Origin: Paraplanobispora takensis
GTDB lineage: Bacteria; Actinomycetota; Actinomycetes; Streptosporangiales; Streptosporangiaceae
Reading direction: 5' to 3'
NCBI RefSeq assembly: GCF_016863195.1
Contig: NZ_BOOK01000004.1
Coordinates: 124,001 to 188,000 of the forward strand
Length of the DNA stretch: 64,000 nt
Under the pieces are notes generated by a model, which worked only from the letters and a program-made list of their open reading frames with translations, searched no databases and had not been told where the DNA came from. How positions within the stretch are numbered: position 1 is the stretch's first letter; each line of letters begins with the position of its first letter. A program made the position numbers and the translations under genes. Shown here in pieces: positions 1 through 13,953 of this stretch.

Positions 1-2
1 CC

Positions 3-218
3 GGAGTGACCTGCCCCATGCTCCTGCTCCAGGGCCTGTCCGACCCGGTGGTGCCGCCCGCGCAGTCCCAGGCCTTCGCCGACGCCCTCGCCGAGCGCGG
101 CGTCCCCTGCACCTATCTCACCTTCGAAGGCGAGTCCCACGGCTTCCGCCGCGCCGAGACCCGCAGCGCCGCCCTGGCCGCCGAACTGGCCTTCTACCAG
201 CAGATCTTCCGCACCTGA
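3..218 (+). CDS. C-terminal end of a prolyl-oligopeptidase-type (S9) serine peptidase, partial
   Basis: The reading frame is open from the window edge and stops at 216-218, so only the last ~71 residues are visible. They contain DPVVPP, which fits the catalytic Asp loop of alpha/beta-hydrolase peptidases, and GESHGFRR, which fits the catalytic His region of S9 dipeptidyl-peptidase/acylaminoacyl-peptidase enzymes. The nucleophilic Ser would lie upstream, outside the window. A GTG at 6 is internal to the fold and should not be taken as a start. Family placement is from these motifs only; another alpha/beta-hydrolase is possible. Confidence 0.75.
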   Translation, partial: GVTCPMLLLQGLSDPVVPPAQSQAFADALAERGVPCTYLTFEGESHGFRRAETRSAALAAELAFYQQIFRT

Positions 219-227
219 CCCCCGGCC

Positions 228-398
228 CCCACCGTCCCCTCCACCCGTGGGACCTTCCCCACCGCCGACACCACACGGCCATCACCCACCGTCCCCTCCA
301 CCCGTGGAGCCTTCCCCACCGCCGGCACCACACGGCCATCACCCACCGTCCCCTCCACCCGTGGGACCTTCCCCACCGCCGGCGCCACACGGCCATCA
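228..398. repeat. Three tandem 57-bp repeats in the gap between peptidase and rny
   Basis: Units begin at 228, 285 and 342, each starting CCCACCGTCCCCTCCACCC and ending GGCCATCA. The copies differ at only a few bases, and a fourth degenerates after 399. 57 is a multiple of three, so the array stays open in several frames and gives spurious repetitive ORFs on both strands. No start context or codon bias supports a real protein. It fills most of the 306-bp gap 219-524, downstream of both flanking genes (convergent). Confidence 0.85.
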
Positions 399-459
399 CC
401 CACGGATCCCGCCTCGCCCCGGCGCCGCACGGCCGTCGTCCACCGGCCCTTAAAGCCTC

Positions 460-501
460 GGCGCCGGTACGGCGAGCAGTCGGGCGGCGGTGACCGGCGC
501 C
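460..501 (-). terminator. Possible hairpin terminator of rny
   Basis: GGCGCCGGT (460-468) pairs perfectly with ACCGGCGCC (493-501) across a 24-nt loop. It lies 24 bp beyond the rny stop. There is no U-tract, as is usual in high-GC actinomycetes, and the loop is long, so this is tentative. Confidence 0.4.
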
Positions 502-524
502 GCCGTATGGCGGGATCGGGCGGG

Positions 525-2210
525 TCAGCGGGCGAACTCGGTGGCGCGGGACTCGCGTACGACGGTGATGCGGATCTGGCCGGGGTAGGTGAGCTCCTCC
601 TCGACCTGCTTGGCGACGTCCCGGGCGATCACCGAGGCCTGGATGTCGTCGACGGAGTCCGGCTTGACCATGACCCGGATCTCGCGGCCGGCCTGCATCG
701 CGAAGACCTTCTCCACGCCCTCGTAGGACTGGGCGATCTCCTCCAGGCGCTCCAGCCGCTTGACGTAGGCCTCCAGCGACTCGCGCCGCGCGCCCGGCCT
801 GCCGCCGCTGATCGCGTCGGCGGCCTGGGTCAGGACCGCCTCGACGGTGCGGACCTCGACCTCGTTGTGGTGCGCCTCGATCGCGTGGACGACGTCCTCG
901 TGCTCGCCGTACCGGCGGGCGATCTCCGCACCGATCAGGGCGTGGCTGCCCTCGACCTCGTGGGTCAGGGCCTTGCCGATGTCGTGCAGCAGCGTGCAGC
1001 GCTTGAGTAGGGCCTGGTCCATCTTCAGCTCGGCGGCCATTATCCCGGCGATGTGCGCGGACTCGACGAGATGGGCCAGCACGTTCTGCCCGTAGGAGGT
1101 GCGATAGCGGAGCTGGCCGAGCAGGGTGATCAGCTCGGGGTGCATGTCGGTGATGCCGAGCTCCACCAGGGCGTCCTCGCCCGCGCGCACGCACAGTTCC
1201 TGGACCTCGGCCCTGCTGCGCTCGTAGGCGTCCTCGATGCGCTGCGGGTGGATGCGCCCGTCGAGGACGAGCTTCTCCAGCGTCAGCCGGGCGGTCTCGC
1301 GGCGGACCGGGTCGAAACACGACAGCAGCACCGCTTCGGGCGTGTCATCGATGATCAGGTTGACGCCGGTGGTCGACTCGAAGGCGCGGATGTTGCGGCC
1401 CTCGCGGCCGATGATGCGCCCCTTCATCTCGTCGCCGGGCAGGTGCAGCACGCTGACGACGGACTCGGCGGTCTGCTCGGCGGCCATGCGCTGGACCGCC
1501 AGAGTGACGATCTTGGTGGCCCGCTTCTCGCCCTCCTTGCGGGCGTCGGTCTCGATCTCCCTCACGATCAGCGCGGCCTCGCGCTTGGCCTGGTTCTCGA
1601 TCTCCCGGACCAGCTCGGCCTTCGCCTGCGCACCGGTGAGCCCGGCCACCCGTTCCAGGACGGCCCTGCGCTCCTGGGAGAGCCGGTCGAGATCCTCGCG
1701 GCGGTCGGCCAGCTCGGTCTCGGTCTCGGCGAGCTTGCGGGCCCGCTCGGCCTGGCGCCTGGCCTCCTCGTCGAGCCGCTGCTCGCGTTCGGCCAGGCGG
1801 TTCTCTCTGCGCTCCAGGTCGGAACGGAGCTCCTTGAGCTCGTACTTGAGCACCTGGCTCTCTGCCTCGACCTCTTTGCGCATCTGGGCGGCGCTCTCGG
1901 CGGCGGCCTCGGAACGGCGCAGCACCGCCTCGGCGTCCTGCTCGGAACGGCGCATGACCTCTATGGCCTGCTGCTCCGAACGCTGGAGGATCTCCGCGGC
2001 CTCCTGCTCGGCCTTGACGCGGGTGTCCATCGCCTCGCGCCTGGCCTCTTCGAGCTCGGACTGGATCTCCGTCATGTGCTCAGGAGAGGGTCCGGCCGAC
2101 CGGCCGGTGAGCCCTCCGGTGCGGCGCAGCAGCATGACCAGCACGGTTATCGTCACCCCGGCAAGGACCACCATCGCTCCCGCCAGCACGATGACCACAA
2201 CTGGCTCCAT
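525..2210 (-). CDS. rny: Ribonuclease Y
   Basis: A 561-residue membrane-anchored endoribonuclease that initiates mRNA decay. Residues 4-27 form one hydrophobic anchor. Residues ~45-240 are a long charged heptad-rich coiled coil. A KH RNA-binding domain carries the GRIIGREGRNIR loop at 264-275. The HD phosphohydrolase domain has LLHDIGK with the metal-binding pair H409-D410. The C-terminal RNase Y domain ends in an arginine-rich tail. Length and domain order match the family. It lies ~1.07 kb downstream of recX on the same strand, so it probably has its own promoter. The ATG at 2208-2210 directly precedes the anchor, which supports it as the start. The window also encodes RNase J (59.4-61.1 kb). 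Confidence 0.95.
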   Translation of the reverse strand: MEPVVVIVLAGAMVVLAGVTITVLVMLLRRTGGLTGRSAGPSPEHMTEIQSELEEARREAMDTRVKAEQEAAEILQRSEQQAIEVMRRSEQDAEAVLRRSEAAAESAAQMRKEVEAESQVLKYELKELRSDLERRENRLAEREQRLDEEARRQAERARKLAETETELADRREDLDRLSQERRAVLERVAGLTGAQAKAELVREIENQAKREAALIVREIETDARKEGEKRATKIVTLAVQRMAAEQTAESVVSVLHLPGDEMKGRIIGREGRNIRAFESTTGVNLIIDDTPEAVLLSCFDPVRRETARLTLEKLVLDGRIHPQRIEDAYERSRAEVQELCVRAGEDALVELGITDMHPELITLLGQLRYRTSYGQNVLAHLVESAHIAGIMAAELKMDQALLKRCTLLHDIGKALTHEVEGSHALIGAEIARRYGEHEDVVHAIEAHHNEVEVRTVEAVLTQAADAISGGRPGARRESLEAYVKRLERLEEIAQSYEGVEKVFAMQAGREIRVMVKPDSVDDIQASVIARDVAKQVEEELTYPGQIRITVVRESRATEFAR

Positions 2211-2520
2211 GCGCGCCCCGCCCTCCTCGCGTCTCCGATATCAAGCACGCGAGGGTCACACGCACGGCACGAAAGCCCAAGCGGTGTCGCCACCAGGACA
2301 GATATAAACGGACCGGCGCCGCGCCGACTCCTTTCGCTGACACCCCGCCCGTCCGCGTCGCCAAGCCTGCTCGTCCGTAGTTCACCGTTATGACAATCCG
2401 CGCTGCGCGGAGTAACTCCTCACTGCCGTCGAGATTAAGCGTCAAAGTGGTAACGAGCAAGCAAAGACCCGCTGACTCCTGCGTTCGGATAAGGTCCCTT
2501 TCCCCCCGATCCACCAGCCG

Positions 2521-2640
2521 CGGATCCCCCGGCCCGCCCCGTCTCGGCCCGTCCTCCGCCACGTCCACACGACGGCGCCCGTTCCGCCCCGGCCCGTCCT
2601 GTCCCGGGCCATCCCCCGTCACGTCCACACGACGGCGCCC
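2521..2640. repeat. Imperfect 60-bp direct repeat
   Basis: Two adjacent 60-bp units share the identical 20-mer ACGTCCACACGACGGCGCCC at 2561-2580 and 2621-2640. The first two-thirds are diverged. Shorter echoes (ACAACGGCGCCC, ACGACGGCGCGG) follow to about 2740. Confidence 0.6.
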
Positions 2641-3045
2641 GCCCGGCCCTGCCCCAGCCCTGTCCCTGACGGCACCCGTCCCGGCTGTCCCTCACAACGG
2701 CGCCCGCCCCGACCCGTTCCCTACGACGGCGCGGGTCCCGCTGTGCTCTGTGCCCCACGGTCGCATCGCCGTCCACCCACCACCGTGGCGGCATGGCCGT
2801 ACCGGCCGGCGCCCAGCGCATCGGGCGAATCACGCCTTCCCCATAGAGGGGCGACCCCTCCCGTAGAGGGGCGACATCGCCCTCTCCCAACGGGAGGCGA
2901 CACCGCACCCGCCGTTCCCCGCTCCGCCGCGTTCGCCCGCCATCGCGAAATCCCGCTGCGAAGGAAACGCCGGCAAGCCCTCCGGCTCGGCCGGACAGCT
3001 CTTTCGAAGGAGCAATCGGTGTCCCGGCGAACCGGTCGGCGGCAC

Positions 3046-3091
3046 ATATCCGATCATGCTCAGACCAGGAGACCCGAGCATGATCGGATAT
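3046..3091. repeat. Perfect 16-bp inverted repeat with 14-nt spacer
   Basis: ATATCCGATCATGCTC at 3046-3061 is the exact reverse complement of GAGCATGATCGGATAT at 3076-3091. The arms are far less GC-rich than their surroundings and no T-run follows on either side. It could be a stem-loop, an operator or a small mobile-element end. It lies 185 bp beyond recX, after that gene's own hairpin. Confidence 0.75.
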
Positions 3092-3231
3092 CAAGACGCA
3101 GCAGGCTCGGCCCGAAGGACCGTGCCGGCGCAGGTGGGGCCATAGAGACCGCCTCGTCCCACCTGTCGCGGACCGGCGCCCCATGGCCGTTTTCCTGACG
3201 CCGGTGATGAACGGACAGCGGCGATCACGAT

Positions 3232-3251
3232 GTGAGCCGAGGACGGCTCAC
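3232..3251 (-). terminator. Hairpin terminator of recA-recX
   Basis: GTGAGCCG (3232-3239) and CGGCTCAC (3244-3251) form a perfect 8-bp stem with an AGGA loop, 25 bp downstream of the recX stop. Wobble pairs extend the stem outward. Confidence 0.6.
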
Positions 3252-3276
3252 GTCATGAATCCGCCGACCGGCGATG

Positions 3277-4494
3277 TCAGACCGAATCCAGCGGATAATC
3301 GGGGTCATCGGGAAATGCGGAGTCTTCCGTTTCCTCGTTTTCGAGGGCCTCGCGGATGACGCGGAAAGCCAGGCCCGGGCCGTACCCCTTGCGGGCGAGC
3401 ATTCCGGCGAGCCGGCGCGTTCTCACCGTGGGATCGAGGCCGCGGGTCGCCGGGAGCTTGCGCTCCACGAGCCTGCGGGCGGTCTCCGCCTCCTGCTCGG
3501 GGTCGAGCTGCTCGACCGCTTCCTTGACCGTGTCCTCCTCGACCCCGCGGCGCCGTAGCTCGGCGGCCAGGGCCCGCCGGGCGAGGCCCCGGCCGGCATG
3601 GCGTGAGCTCACCCAGGCCGCCGCGAACGCCTCATCGTCGATCAGGCCGACCTCGGAGAAACGCTCCAGCACGGCCTCGGCGGCGTCATCGGGCACCTCG
3701 CGCTTGCGCAGTGCCTCGGCGAGCTGGGCGCGCGTCCGCGGTGCCATGGTCAGCAGCCTCAGACAGATCGCTCGCGCGACCGCCTGCGGATCGGCCGGCG
3801 GCCCCTGGCTCGCCGGAGAACCTTCCATCGGCCCGTCCGGCAGGAACCCACCGGACCCCGCCCTCCGGCCCTTCCGGGAACCCCGACGACCGGACTTCCC
3901 CCGGCCACCCCGTCCCGCCGTACCGGCCTCAGGGTCACGGCCGAGCTCCGAGCCGCCACCCTGCCCCACGGCATCCGTCTCGGGATCATCACCGGACCTC
4001 GCCCGGCCACCCGGTCCCGGCTCGTCCGGTGCGGAGGCCGGCTCGGGGTCTGCGGCGGCGGACGGTTTCTCGGAGTCCTTGGTGGGTGCTCGGGGGAAGC
4101 CGTCCCACACGGGACCGGTGGAATCGTCCGTGGTGCGTCGTGTGGAGCCCTGTGAGCCACGGCGCCTGCCGCCGGTGGGGCGGGCGGGCGGATCGTCCCG
4201 TGGAGCGGCCCCGGGGCCGGTCGCCGGACCGGCTCCGCCGATGAACGCCTCCCAGGCCGCCGCCGGATCACGGCGGGGCCGCTCTCGCTGGTCCGCCTCC
4301 CACGCCGCCGCCAGGTCGTGACGGGGCCGCGCGCGCCGGTCCGCCCCATCGGGGAGGCCGGGCTCGCGCCCGGTGGCGGAAGACCTCGATCGACGCCTTC
4401 CGCTGTCAGGCCCGGCCTGTGGCAGGTCGGGCCAGGCGCCCCAGTCTCGCGGCCCGGCCTCGTCGGCCGGACCGGAGTCGGGTCCCCTCGTCAT
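3277..4494 (-). CDS. recX: RecA regulator RecX with a long disordered N-terminal extension
   Basis: Residues ~235-395 form the RecX helical repeat domain (AICLRLLTMAPRTRAQLAEAL, then VGLIDDEAFAAAWV, then LARKGYGPGLAFRVI), which modulates RecA filament growth. The gene starts 14 bp after the recA stop, the usual recA-recX arrangement. At 405 residues it is much longer than typical RecX (~150-270). The first ~234 residues are Arg/Gly/Pro/Asp-rich and probably disordered. They contain two copies of RPRxDxAAAWEA (residues 56-67 and 72-83). A shorter product from an internal start cannot be excluded, but the upstream ATG is the one coupled to recA. Confidence 0.9.
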   Translation of the reverse strand: MTRGPDSGPADEAGPRDWGAWPDLPQAGPDSGRRRSRSSATGREPGLPDGADRRARPRHDLAAAWEADQRERPRRDPAAAWEAFIGGAGPATGPGAAPRDDPPARPTGGRRRGSQGSTRRTTDDSTGPVWDGFPRAPTKDSEKPSAAADPEPASAPDEPGPGGRARSGDDPETDAVGQGGGSELGRDPEAGTAGRGGRGKSGRRGSRKGRRAGSGGFLPDGPMEGSPASQGPPADPQAVARAICLRLLTMAPRTRAQLAEALRKREVPDDAAEAVLERFSEVGLIDDEAFAAAWVSSRHAGRGLARRALAAELRRRGVEEDTVKEAVEQLDPEQEAETARRLVERKLPATRGLDPTVRTRRLAGMLARKGYGPGLAFRVIREALENEETEDSAFPDDPDYPLDSV

Positions 4495-4508
4495 CGGTCA
4501 GCTCCGGA

Positions 4509-5606
<1,098 letters not shown>

Positions 5607-5650
5607 TGGGAGCCCCCTGGAGGGTTGCGGGTCGAATCGGTGTTGCCAGA

Positions 5651-5673
5651 AAGCTACGGGGTGCCACCGACAT
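5651..5673 (-). promoter_or_regulatory. RecA-NDp type promoter (LexA-independent DNA-damage promoter)
   Basis: On the minus strand TGTCGGTG is followed by exactly 8 nt and then TAGCTT. This fits the mycobacterial RecA-NDp consensus TTGTCRGTG-N8-TAnnnT, the promoter class activated by PafBC. It ends 44 bp upstream of the recA GTG. Confidence 0.8.
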
Positions 5674-5715
5674 TTTCCGGAGAGCACGCCACGAGGGATG
5701 GCATGTCCAATATAG

Positions 5716-5731
5716 CCGAACGACTGTTCGA
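5716..5731. promoter_or_regulatory. SOS box (LexA operator) of recA
   Basis: CCGAACGACTGTTCGA matches the actinobacterial SOS box TCGAAC-N4-GTTCGA in all but the first base. It lies 110 bp upstream of the recA start. Confidence 0.85.
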
Positions 5732-5890
5732 TCGTTGCTCAATCGCATCACGGGTTCCACGGGTGCGCAAGCCGTACGGCCCGCCCCGCCCGGCGGCCGG
5801 GTGACATTCCCGGGCATTCCGTCGAACCCGGTGTCACCGGGCTGACCTGGGGGAATCCTGGAGCCAAAACGATCCTGAGGTGTAGACGAC

Positions 5891-6166
5891 GTGACCGACG
5901 CGTTCACTCAGCAGCGCCTGGCCCATCTCGAGGCCCTGGCCACCGAGCTGCCCGATCGGGGGATGGTCAGCCGCATGCTGGGAGGCGACGACCCCGTGCT
6001 GTGGGTCTGGCATCCGGACACCGGGAGGCAGACGATCGTCTTCGCCACCCCGGCCAAGAACGGCTGGCTCTTCCTGTGGTCGCCCGACGGACAGGAGGGC
6101 ACCGGCGACCCCGGCCATGCGGCCGAGTCGGTCGAGAAGCTGCTGGGAGGCACCCCGGTCTCCTGA
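5891..6166 (+). CDS. Small conserved-looking hypothetical protein upstream of recA
   Basis: A 91-residue protein starting at GTG 5891 after GAGG about 10 bp upstream. It is divergent from recA and shares the 284-bp promoter region with it. I see no known domain. The middle alternates hydrophobic and polar residues (VLWVWHPDTGRQTIVFATPAKNG, then WLFLWSPDG), which suggests a small beta-sheet fold. There is no signal peptide or membrane segment. Codon use is typical of the genome. Position next to recA suggests it might share damage-linked expression, but function is unknown. Confidence 0.7.
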   Translation: MTDAFTQQRLAHLEALATELPDRGMVSRMLGGDDPVLWVWHPDTGRQTIVFATPAKNGWLFLWSPDGQEGTGDPGHAAESVEKLLGGTPVS

Positions 6167-6247
6167 GAAGCCGCCGATGTCCCGGAACAGCCGGTCTCCC
6201 GCGACAGCCGAGGACAGCGGCCGCGCCTCCTCAGCGGAGCCTGGGAA

Positions 6248-6442
6248 TCAGCGGAGCCTGGGGGCGACGTCCGTCACGCCGCACACGGCGTGCCAGACGT
6301 CCTTGGCCGACTCGCCGTCGGCCAGCGCCTGCACCACGGTCCGGCTGCCCAGGTCGGCGATGACGTAGTCGCGTGCCCACGACTCGGCATAGCCGTCACC
6401 GAAGTGCAGCTTCATCCGCTTCCAGAAATCCGACAGGCGCAT
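6248..6442 (-). CDS. DUF3046 family protein
   Basis: A 64-residue protein (MRLSDFWKRMKLHFG to PRLR) that matches the short actinobacterial DUF3046 family. The motifs are the N-terminal LSDFW, then ESWARDYVIADLGSRTV and GVDAKDVW-like VWHAVCG. Family members are commonly encoded just upstream of recA, as in mycobacteria, which fits here. Function unknown. The frame is open further upstream, but the ATG at 6440-6442 matches the family start. Confidence 0.88.
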   Translation of the reverse strand: MRLSDFWKRMKLHFGDGYAESWARDYVIADLGSRTVVQALADGESAKDVWHAVCGVTDVAPRLR

Positions 6443-6568
6443 GCCTCCAGTATGAGCGCTCCGGAATGACCTCCGGGACACATCGCGACCCGCCCGCCGT
6501 CGCACCCGTCCCCGCCGGACCGGCATTGGGCCTGGAAAGTCCCCGGCCACCGGGTGAGACTCGGGGAC

Positions 6569-6784
6569 ATGCTGAGACTCCCCCTGACCGTCGTCCTGTT
6601 CGCCTCGGCGCTGAAGCTGACCCATGCCGAGAAGGCCGAACGCCGCGCCCGCCGCCGCAGATTCCTCCGGGAGCTGCGCCTGTCCGTACAGCAGGACAAG
6701 GCCGAACGCGCGGAGAGGCACGCCGCACAGGTCCAGCCGCCGCGTGAGGGCAGACCGCGCACCCGGCGGGCGTCCCGGCGCTGA
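6569..6784 (+). CDS. Possible small membrane-associated basic protein
   Basis: A 71-codon ORF with ATG at 6569 and GGGG 4-7 bp upstream. It encodes one hydrophobic stretch (LPLTVVLFASALKL) followed by a very Arg/Glu-rich tail. It is divergent from DUF3046. Competing ORFs occupy the other strand and I recognise no family, so it may be noise. If it is not a gene, 6443-6861 holds only promoter DNA and the 17-bp repeats. Confidence 0.3.
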   Translation: MLRLPLTVVLFASALKLTHAEKAERRARRRRFLRELRLSVQQDKAERAERHAAQVQPPREGRPRTRRASRR

Positions 6785-6789
6785 GGGGC

Positions 6790-6857
6790 GTCCGGGGACC
6801 GGCGATGTCCGGGGGCCGAGGACGTCCGGGGACCAGGGACGTCCGGGAACCGGGGAC
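6790..6857. repeat. Four tandem 17-bp repeats
   Basis: Units at 6790, 6807, 6824 and 6841 follow GTCCGGGGACCnGGGAC with one to four changes each. The array abuts the stop of the VOC gene (6862) and so lies in its 3' flank. Confidence 0.8.
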
Positions 6858-6861
6858 CCCG

Positions 6862-7350
6862 TCAGATCACGCGGGAGCCGTACATCTCGCCGAGCGGGTC
6901 GGCGAGCAGCTCCAGGCGGACCCCGTCGGGGTCCCTGAAGTAGATCGAGGCGCCGCTCTCGATCTGGTGCGGCACGCCTGCGGCCTCCAGCTTGCCCCGC
7001 AGCCGCTCCCAGGTCGACGGGTCCACCGAGATGGCGATGTGGTGGAGGCCGCCGACGACCTCCCTGTAGGGGTCGAGGTCCAGGCCCGGGAAGTCGAAGA
7101 AAGCCAGCAGGTTGCCGTTGCCGATGTCGAAGAAGAAGTGGTTGGAGCCCTTGTAGTCGCGGTTCTCGAAGATCTCCGTCAGGGGGAACTCCAGGAGACC
7201 CTGGTAGAAGGCGATCGTCCTTTCGACGTCGGAGGAGATCAGGGCGAAGTGATGCAGCCCTCTGGCGCTGCTCGGAGGGCGGTGCTCCCGGAGGTGCTCC
7301 GCCCTGATCCGTTCACGTGCCGTCTCGATGGCCGGATAATCGATGCTCAT
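6862..7350 (-). CDS. VOC (glyoxalase/dioxygenase) superfamily protein
   Basis: A 162-residue protein with two beta-alpha-beta-beta-beta modules of the vicinal-oxygen-chelate fold. The first contains RGLHHFALISSDVERTIAFY and the second GGLHHIAISV and ends in VRLELLAD. The two His and the late Glu fit a metal-binding site. Substrate cannot be told; aromatic ring-cleavage dioxygenase or glyoxalase-type chemistry are options. The ATG at 7348-7350 is chosen over a GTG four codons upstream. It follows the PLP decarboxylase on the same strand after 79 bp, so the two may be co-transcribed. Confidence 0.8.
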   Translation of the reverse strand: MSIDYPAIETARERIRAEHLREHRPPSSARGLHHFALISSDVERTIAFYQGLLEFPLTEIFENRDYKGSNHFFFDIGNGNLLAFFDFPGLDLDPYREVVGGLHHIAISVDPSTWERLRGKLEAAGVPHQIESGASIYFRDPDGVRLELLADPLGEMYGSRVI

Positions 7351-7429
7351 GCTGTGTCCCACCGATCAATGTGTCGGACGTTCGTCTGAGCTATCTCCGT
7401 GGCGACGGTGACTGAACCTGTCCATGGCG

Positions 7430-8791
7430 TCATGCCATGGTGGCGAGGATCTCCTCCACGATCTCCATGGTCGTGCCGGGATGCAGGAAGGCGAACCTCG
7501 CGACGGTCTCGCCCTCCCAGCCGGTGGGCGTGACGAAACCGATCTGCCCGGCCAGCAGCCGCTCGGACCAGTCGTGATAGTCCCGGCCCGTCCAGCCGGC
7601 CCGGCGGAAGAGCACGGCCGACAGCTCCGGCTCGCGGATCAGCTCCAGGTGCCCGGTCCGGTCGATCAGGGCCGCGGTCTCGCGGGCGAGGCTCAGCCCC
7701 TTCTCGATGGCGTCGGTGTAGGCGTCGGTCCCGTTCACCGCCAGGGAGAACCACAGCGGCAGCCCCCGGGCGCGCCGGGTCAGGTGGTAGGCGTAGTCGG
7801 TGGGGTTCCACTCGTCGCCCTCGGTGTGCAGGACGTCGAGGTAGGAGGCGTCCTGGGTGTGTACGGCGCGGGCCAGGCGGGGGTTCCTGTACAGCAGCGC
7901 CGCGCAGTCGAAGGGCGCGAACAGCCACTTGTGCGGGTCCACGACGAAGGAGTCGGCGTGCTCGATCCCGGCGTAGCGGTGGCGGATCGACGGTGCGAAC
8001 AGCCCCGCGCCGCCGTAGGCGCCGTCCACGTGGAACCACAGGTCGCGCTCCCGGGCGACCTCGGCGACTCCGGCCAGGTCGTCGATGATCCCGGCGTTGG
8101 TGGTGCCGGAGGTGGCGACGACGGCGATCACGTTCGACGGGTCGGGGTCGGCGGCCAGGGCGGCGCGCAGGGCCTCACCGGTCAGGCGGTGGTCCTCGGA
8201 GGGGACGACGAGCGCGTCCACGTCGATGATCCGCAGAGTGTTGGAGATCGAGGAGTGCGCCTGGTCGCTGACCGCGACGCGCAGGCGTCCGCCGGGGATC
8301 CTGCGGCGGGCGGTGTCGCGGGCGACGACCAGCGCCGACAGGTTGCCCGCCGATCCGCCCGAGACGAAGCACCCGCCGGCGCTTTCCGGCATCCCCGCCC
8401 TGTCGGCGAGCAGGCGGAGCACCTGGTTCTCCGCGGCGATGGCCCCGGAGGCCTCCAGCCAGGAGATGCCCTGGAGCGAGGCGCAGGAGACCACCATGTC
8501 GAACAGCAGGGCGGCCTTGGTGGGGGCTGCGGGGATGAAGGAGAGGAACCTGGGGCTGTCGGCGGAGATGACCGCCGGGGCGAGCTGGGTGGCGTAGAGG
8601 TCCAGGACCTTCTCCGGGTCGGTGCCCCCGGGAGTGATGATCCCGGCCAGGGCGGCCTCGAGCTTGTCCTTCACCCCGGGGTTGTCGAGGGGGACGGGAT
8701 CGAGGGACAGCCGGTCCTTCATGTAGTCGAAGACCAGGCTGGTCAGGCGCTCGTCGTAGCTGTGCACTTGAGAAGTATGGTGACAAAGCAC
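7430..8791 (-). CDS. PLP-dependent group II amino-acid decarboxylase
   Basis: A 453-residue decarboxylase of the aromatic-L-amino-acid/glutamate/tyrosine decarboxylase family. SGGSAGN (144-150) binds the cofactor phosphate. HVDGAYGG carries the Asp (256) that pairs with the pyridine nitrogen. VDPHKW supplies the PLP lysine (K288). Length matches the family. The substrate is not readable from these motifs; an aromatic amino acid is most likely. The start is uncertain: GTG at 8791 and GTG at 8767 both lack a good ribosome binding site. The downstream VOC gene may act on a product of this enzyme, but that is inference. Confidence 0.88.
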   Translation of the reverse strand: MLCHHTSQVHSYDERLTSLVFDYMKDRLSLDPVPLDNPGVKDKLEAALAGIITPGGTDPEKVLDLYATQLAPAVISADSPRFLSFIPAAPTKAALLFDMVVSCASLQGISWLEASGAIAAENQVLRLLADRAGMPESAGGCFVSGGSAGNLSALVVARDTARRRIPGGRLRVAVSDQAHSSISNTLRIIDVDALVVPSEDHRLTGEALRAALAADPDPSNVIAVVATSGTTNAGIIDDLAGVAEVARERDLWFHVDGAYGGAGLFAPSIRHRYAGIEHADSFVVDPHKWLFAPFDCAALLYRNPRLARAVHTQDASYLDVLHTEGDEWNPTDYAYHLTRRARGLPLWFSLAVNGTDAYTDAIEKGLSLARETAALIDRTGHLELIREPELSAVLFRRAGWTGRDYHDWSERLLAGQIGFVTPTGWEGETVARFAFLHPGTTMEIVEEILATMA

Positions 8792-8883
8792 CCAAAACAG
8801 GTAATAGACGTTTTGGATCTACCAAGCGGATTTTTTCTCCCTTCTGTACACCTCCGGGCGGCGCCGGTTCTGTCGGTGGCGCA

Positions 8884-13902
<5,019 letters not shown>

Positions 13903-13953
13903 CCCCCGGCTGCCCGGCGGGTCACCGGACCGGGTGGAGGCAGGGCGTCGACA

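Larger units (their letters stand above)
2211..3276. other. 1.07-kb region with no convincing gene, between rny and recX
   Basis: Several ORFs of 80-250 codons cross this stretch on both strands, but they overlap each other, are Arg/Pro/Gly-rich, lack ribosome binding sites and match no family I recognise. It holds an imperfect 60-bp direct repeat (2521-2580 and 2581-2640, sharing ACGTCCACACGACGGCGCCC), two copies of TAGAGGGGCGAC near 2844-2873, a perfect 16-bp inverted repeat (3046-3091) and the recX terminator. The rny promoter must lie at its left end. Confidence 0.6.

Noticed and set aside
118-1320. 400-codon minus-strand ORF through the repeats and the rny 3' end
   Set aside because: It is an alternate frame of rny extended through the 57-bp array; Arg/Pro/Gly-rich with no family signature.
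2435-3198. ORFs of 150-250 codons on both strands between rny and recX
   Set aside because: They overlap one another, lack ribosome binding sites and recognisable domains, and cross inverted and direct repeats.
5607-5687. 27-residue N-terminal extension of RecA
   Set aside because: The residues are not RecA-like and the region carries the RecA-NDp promoter and the GTG 5606 ribosome binding site.
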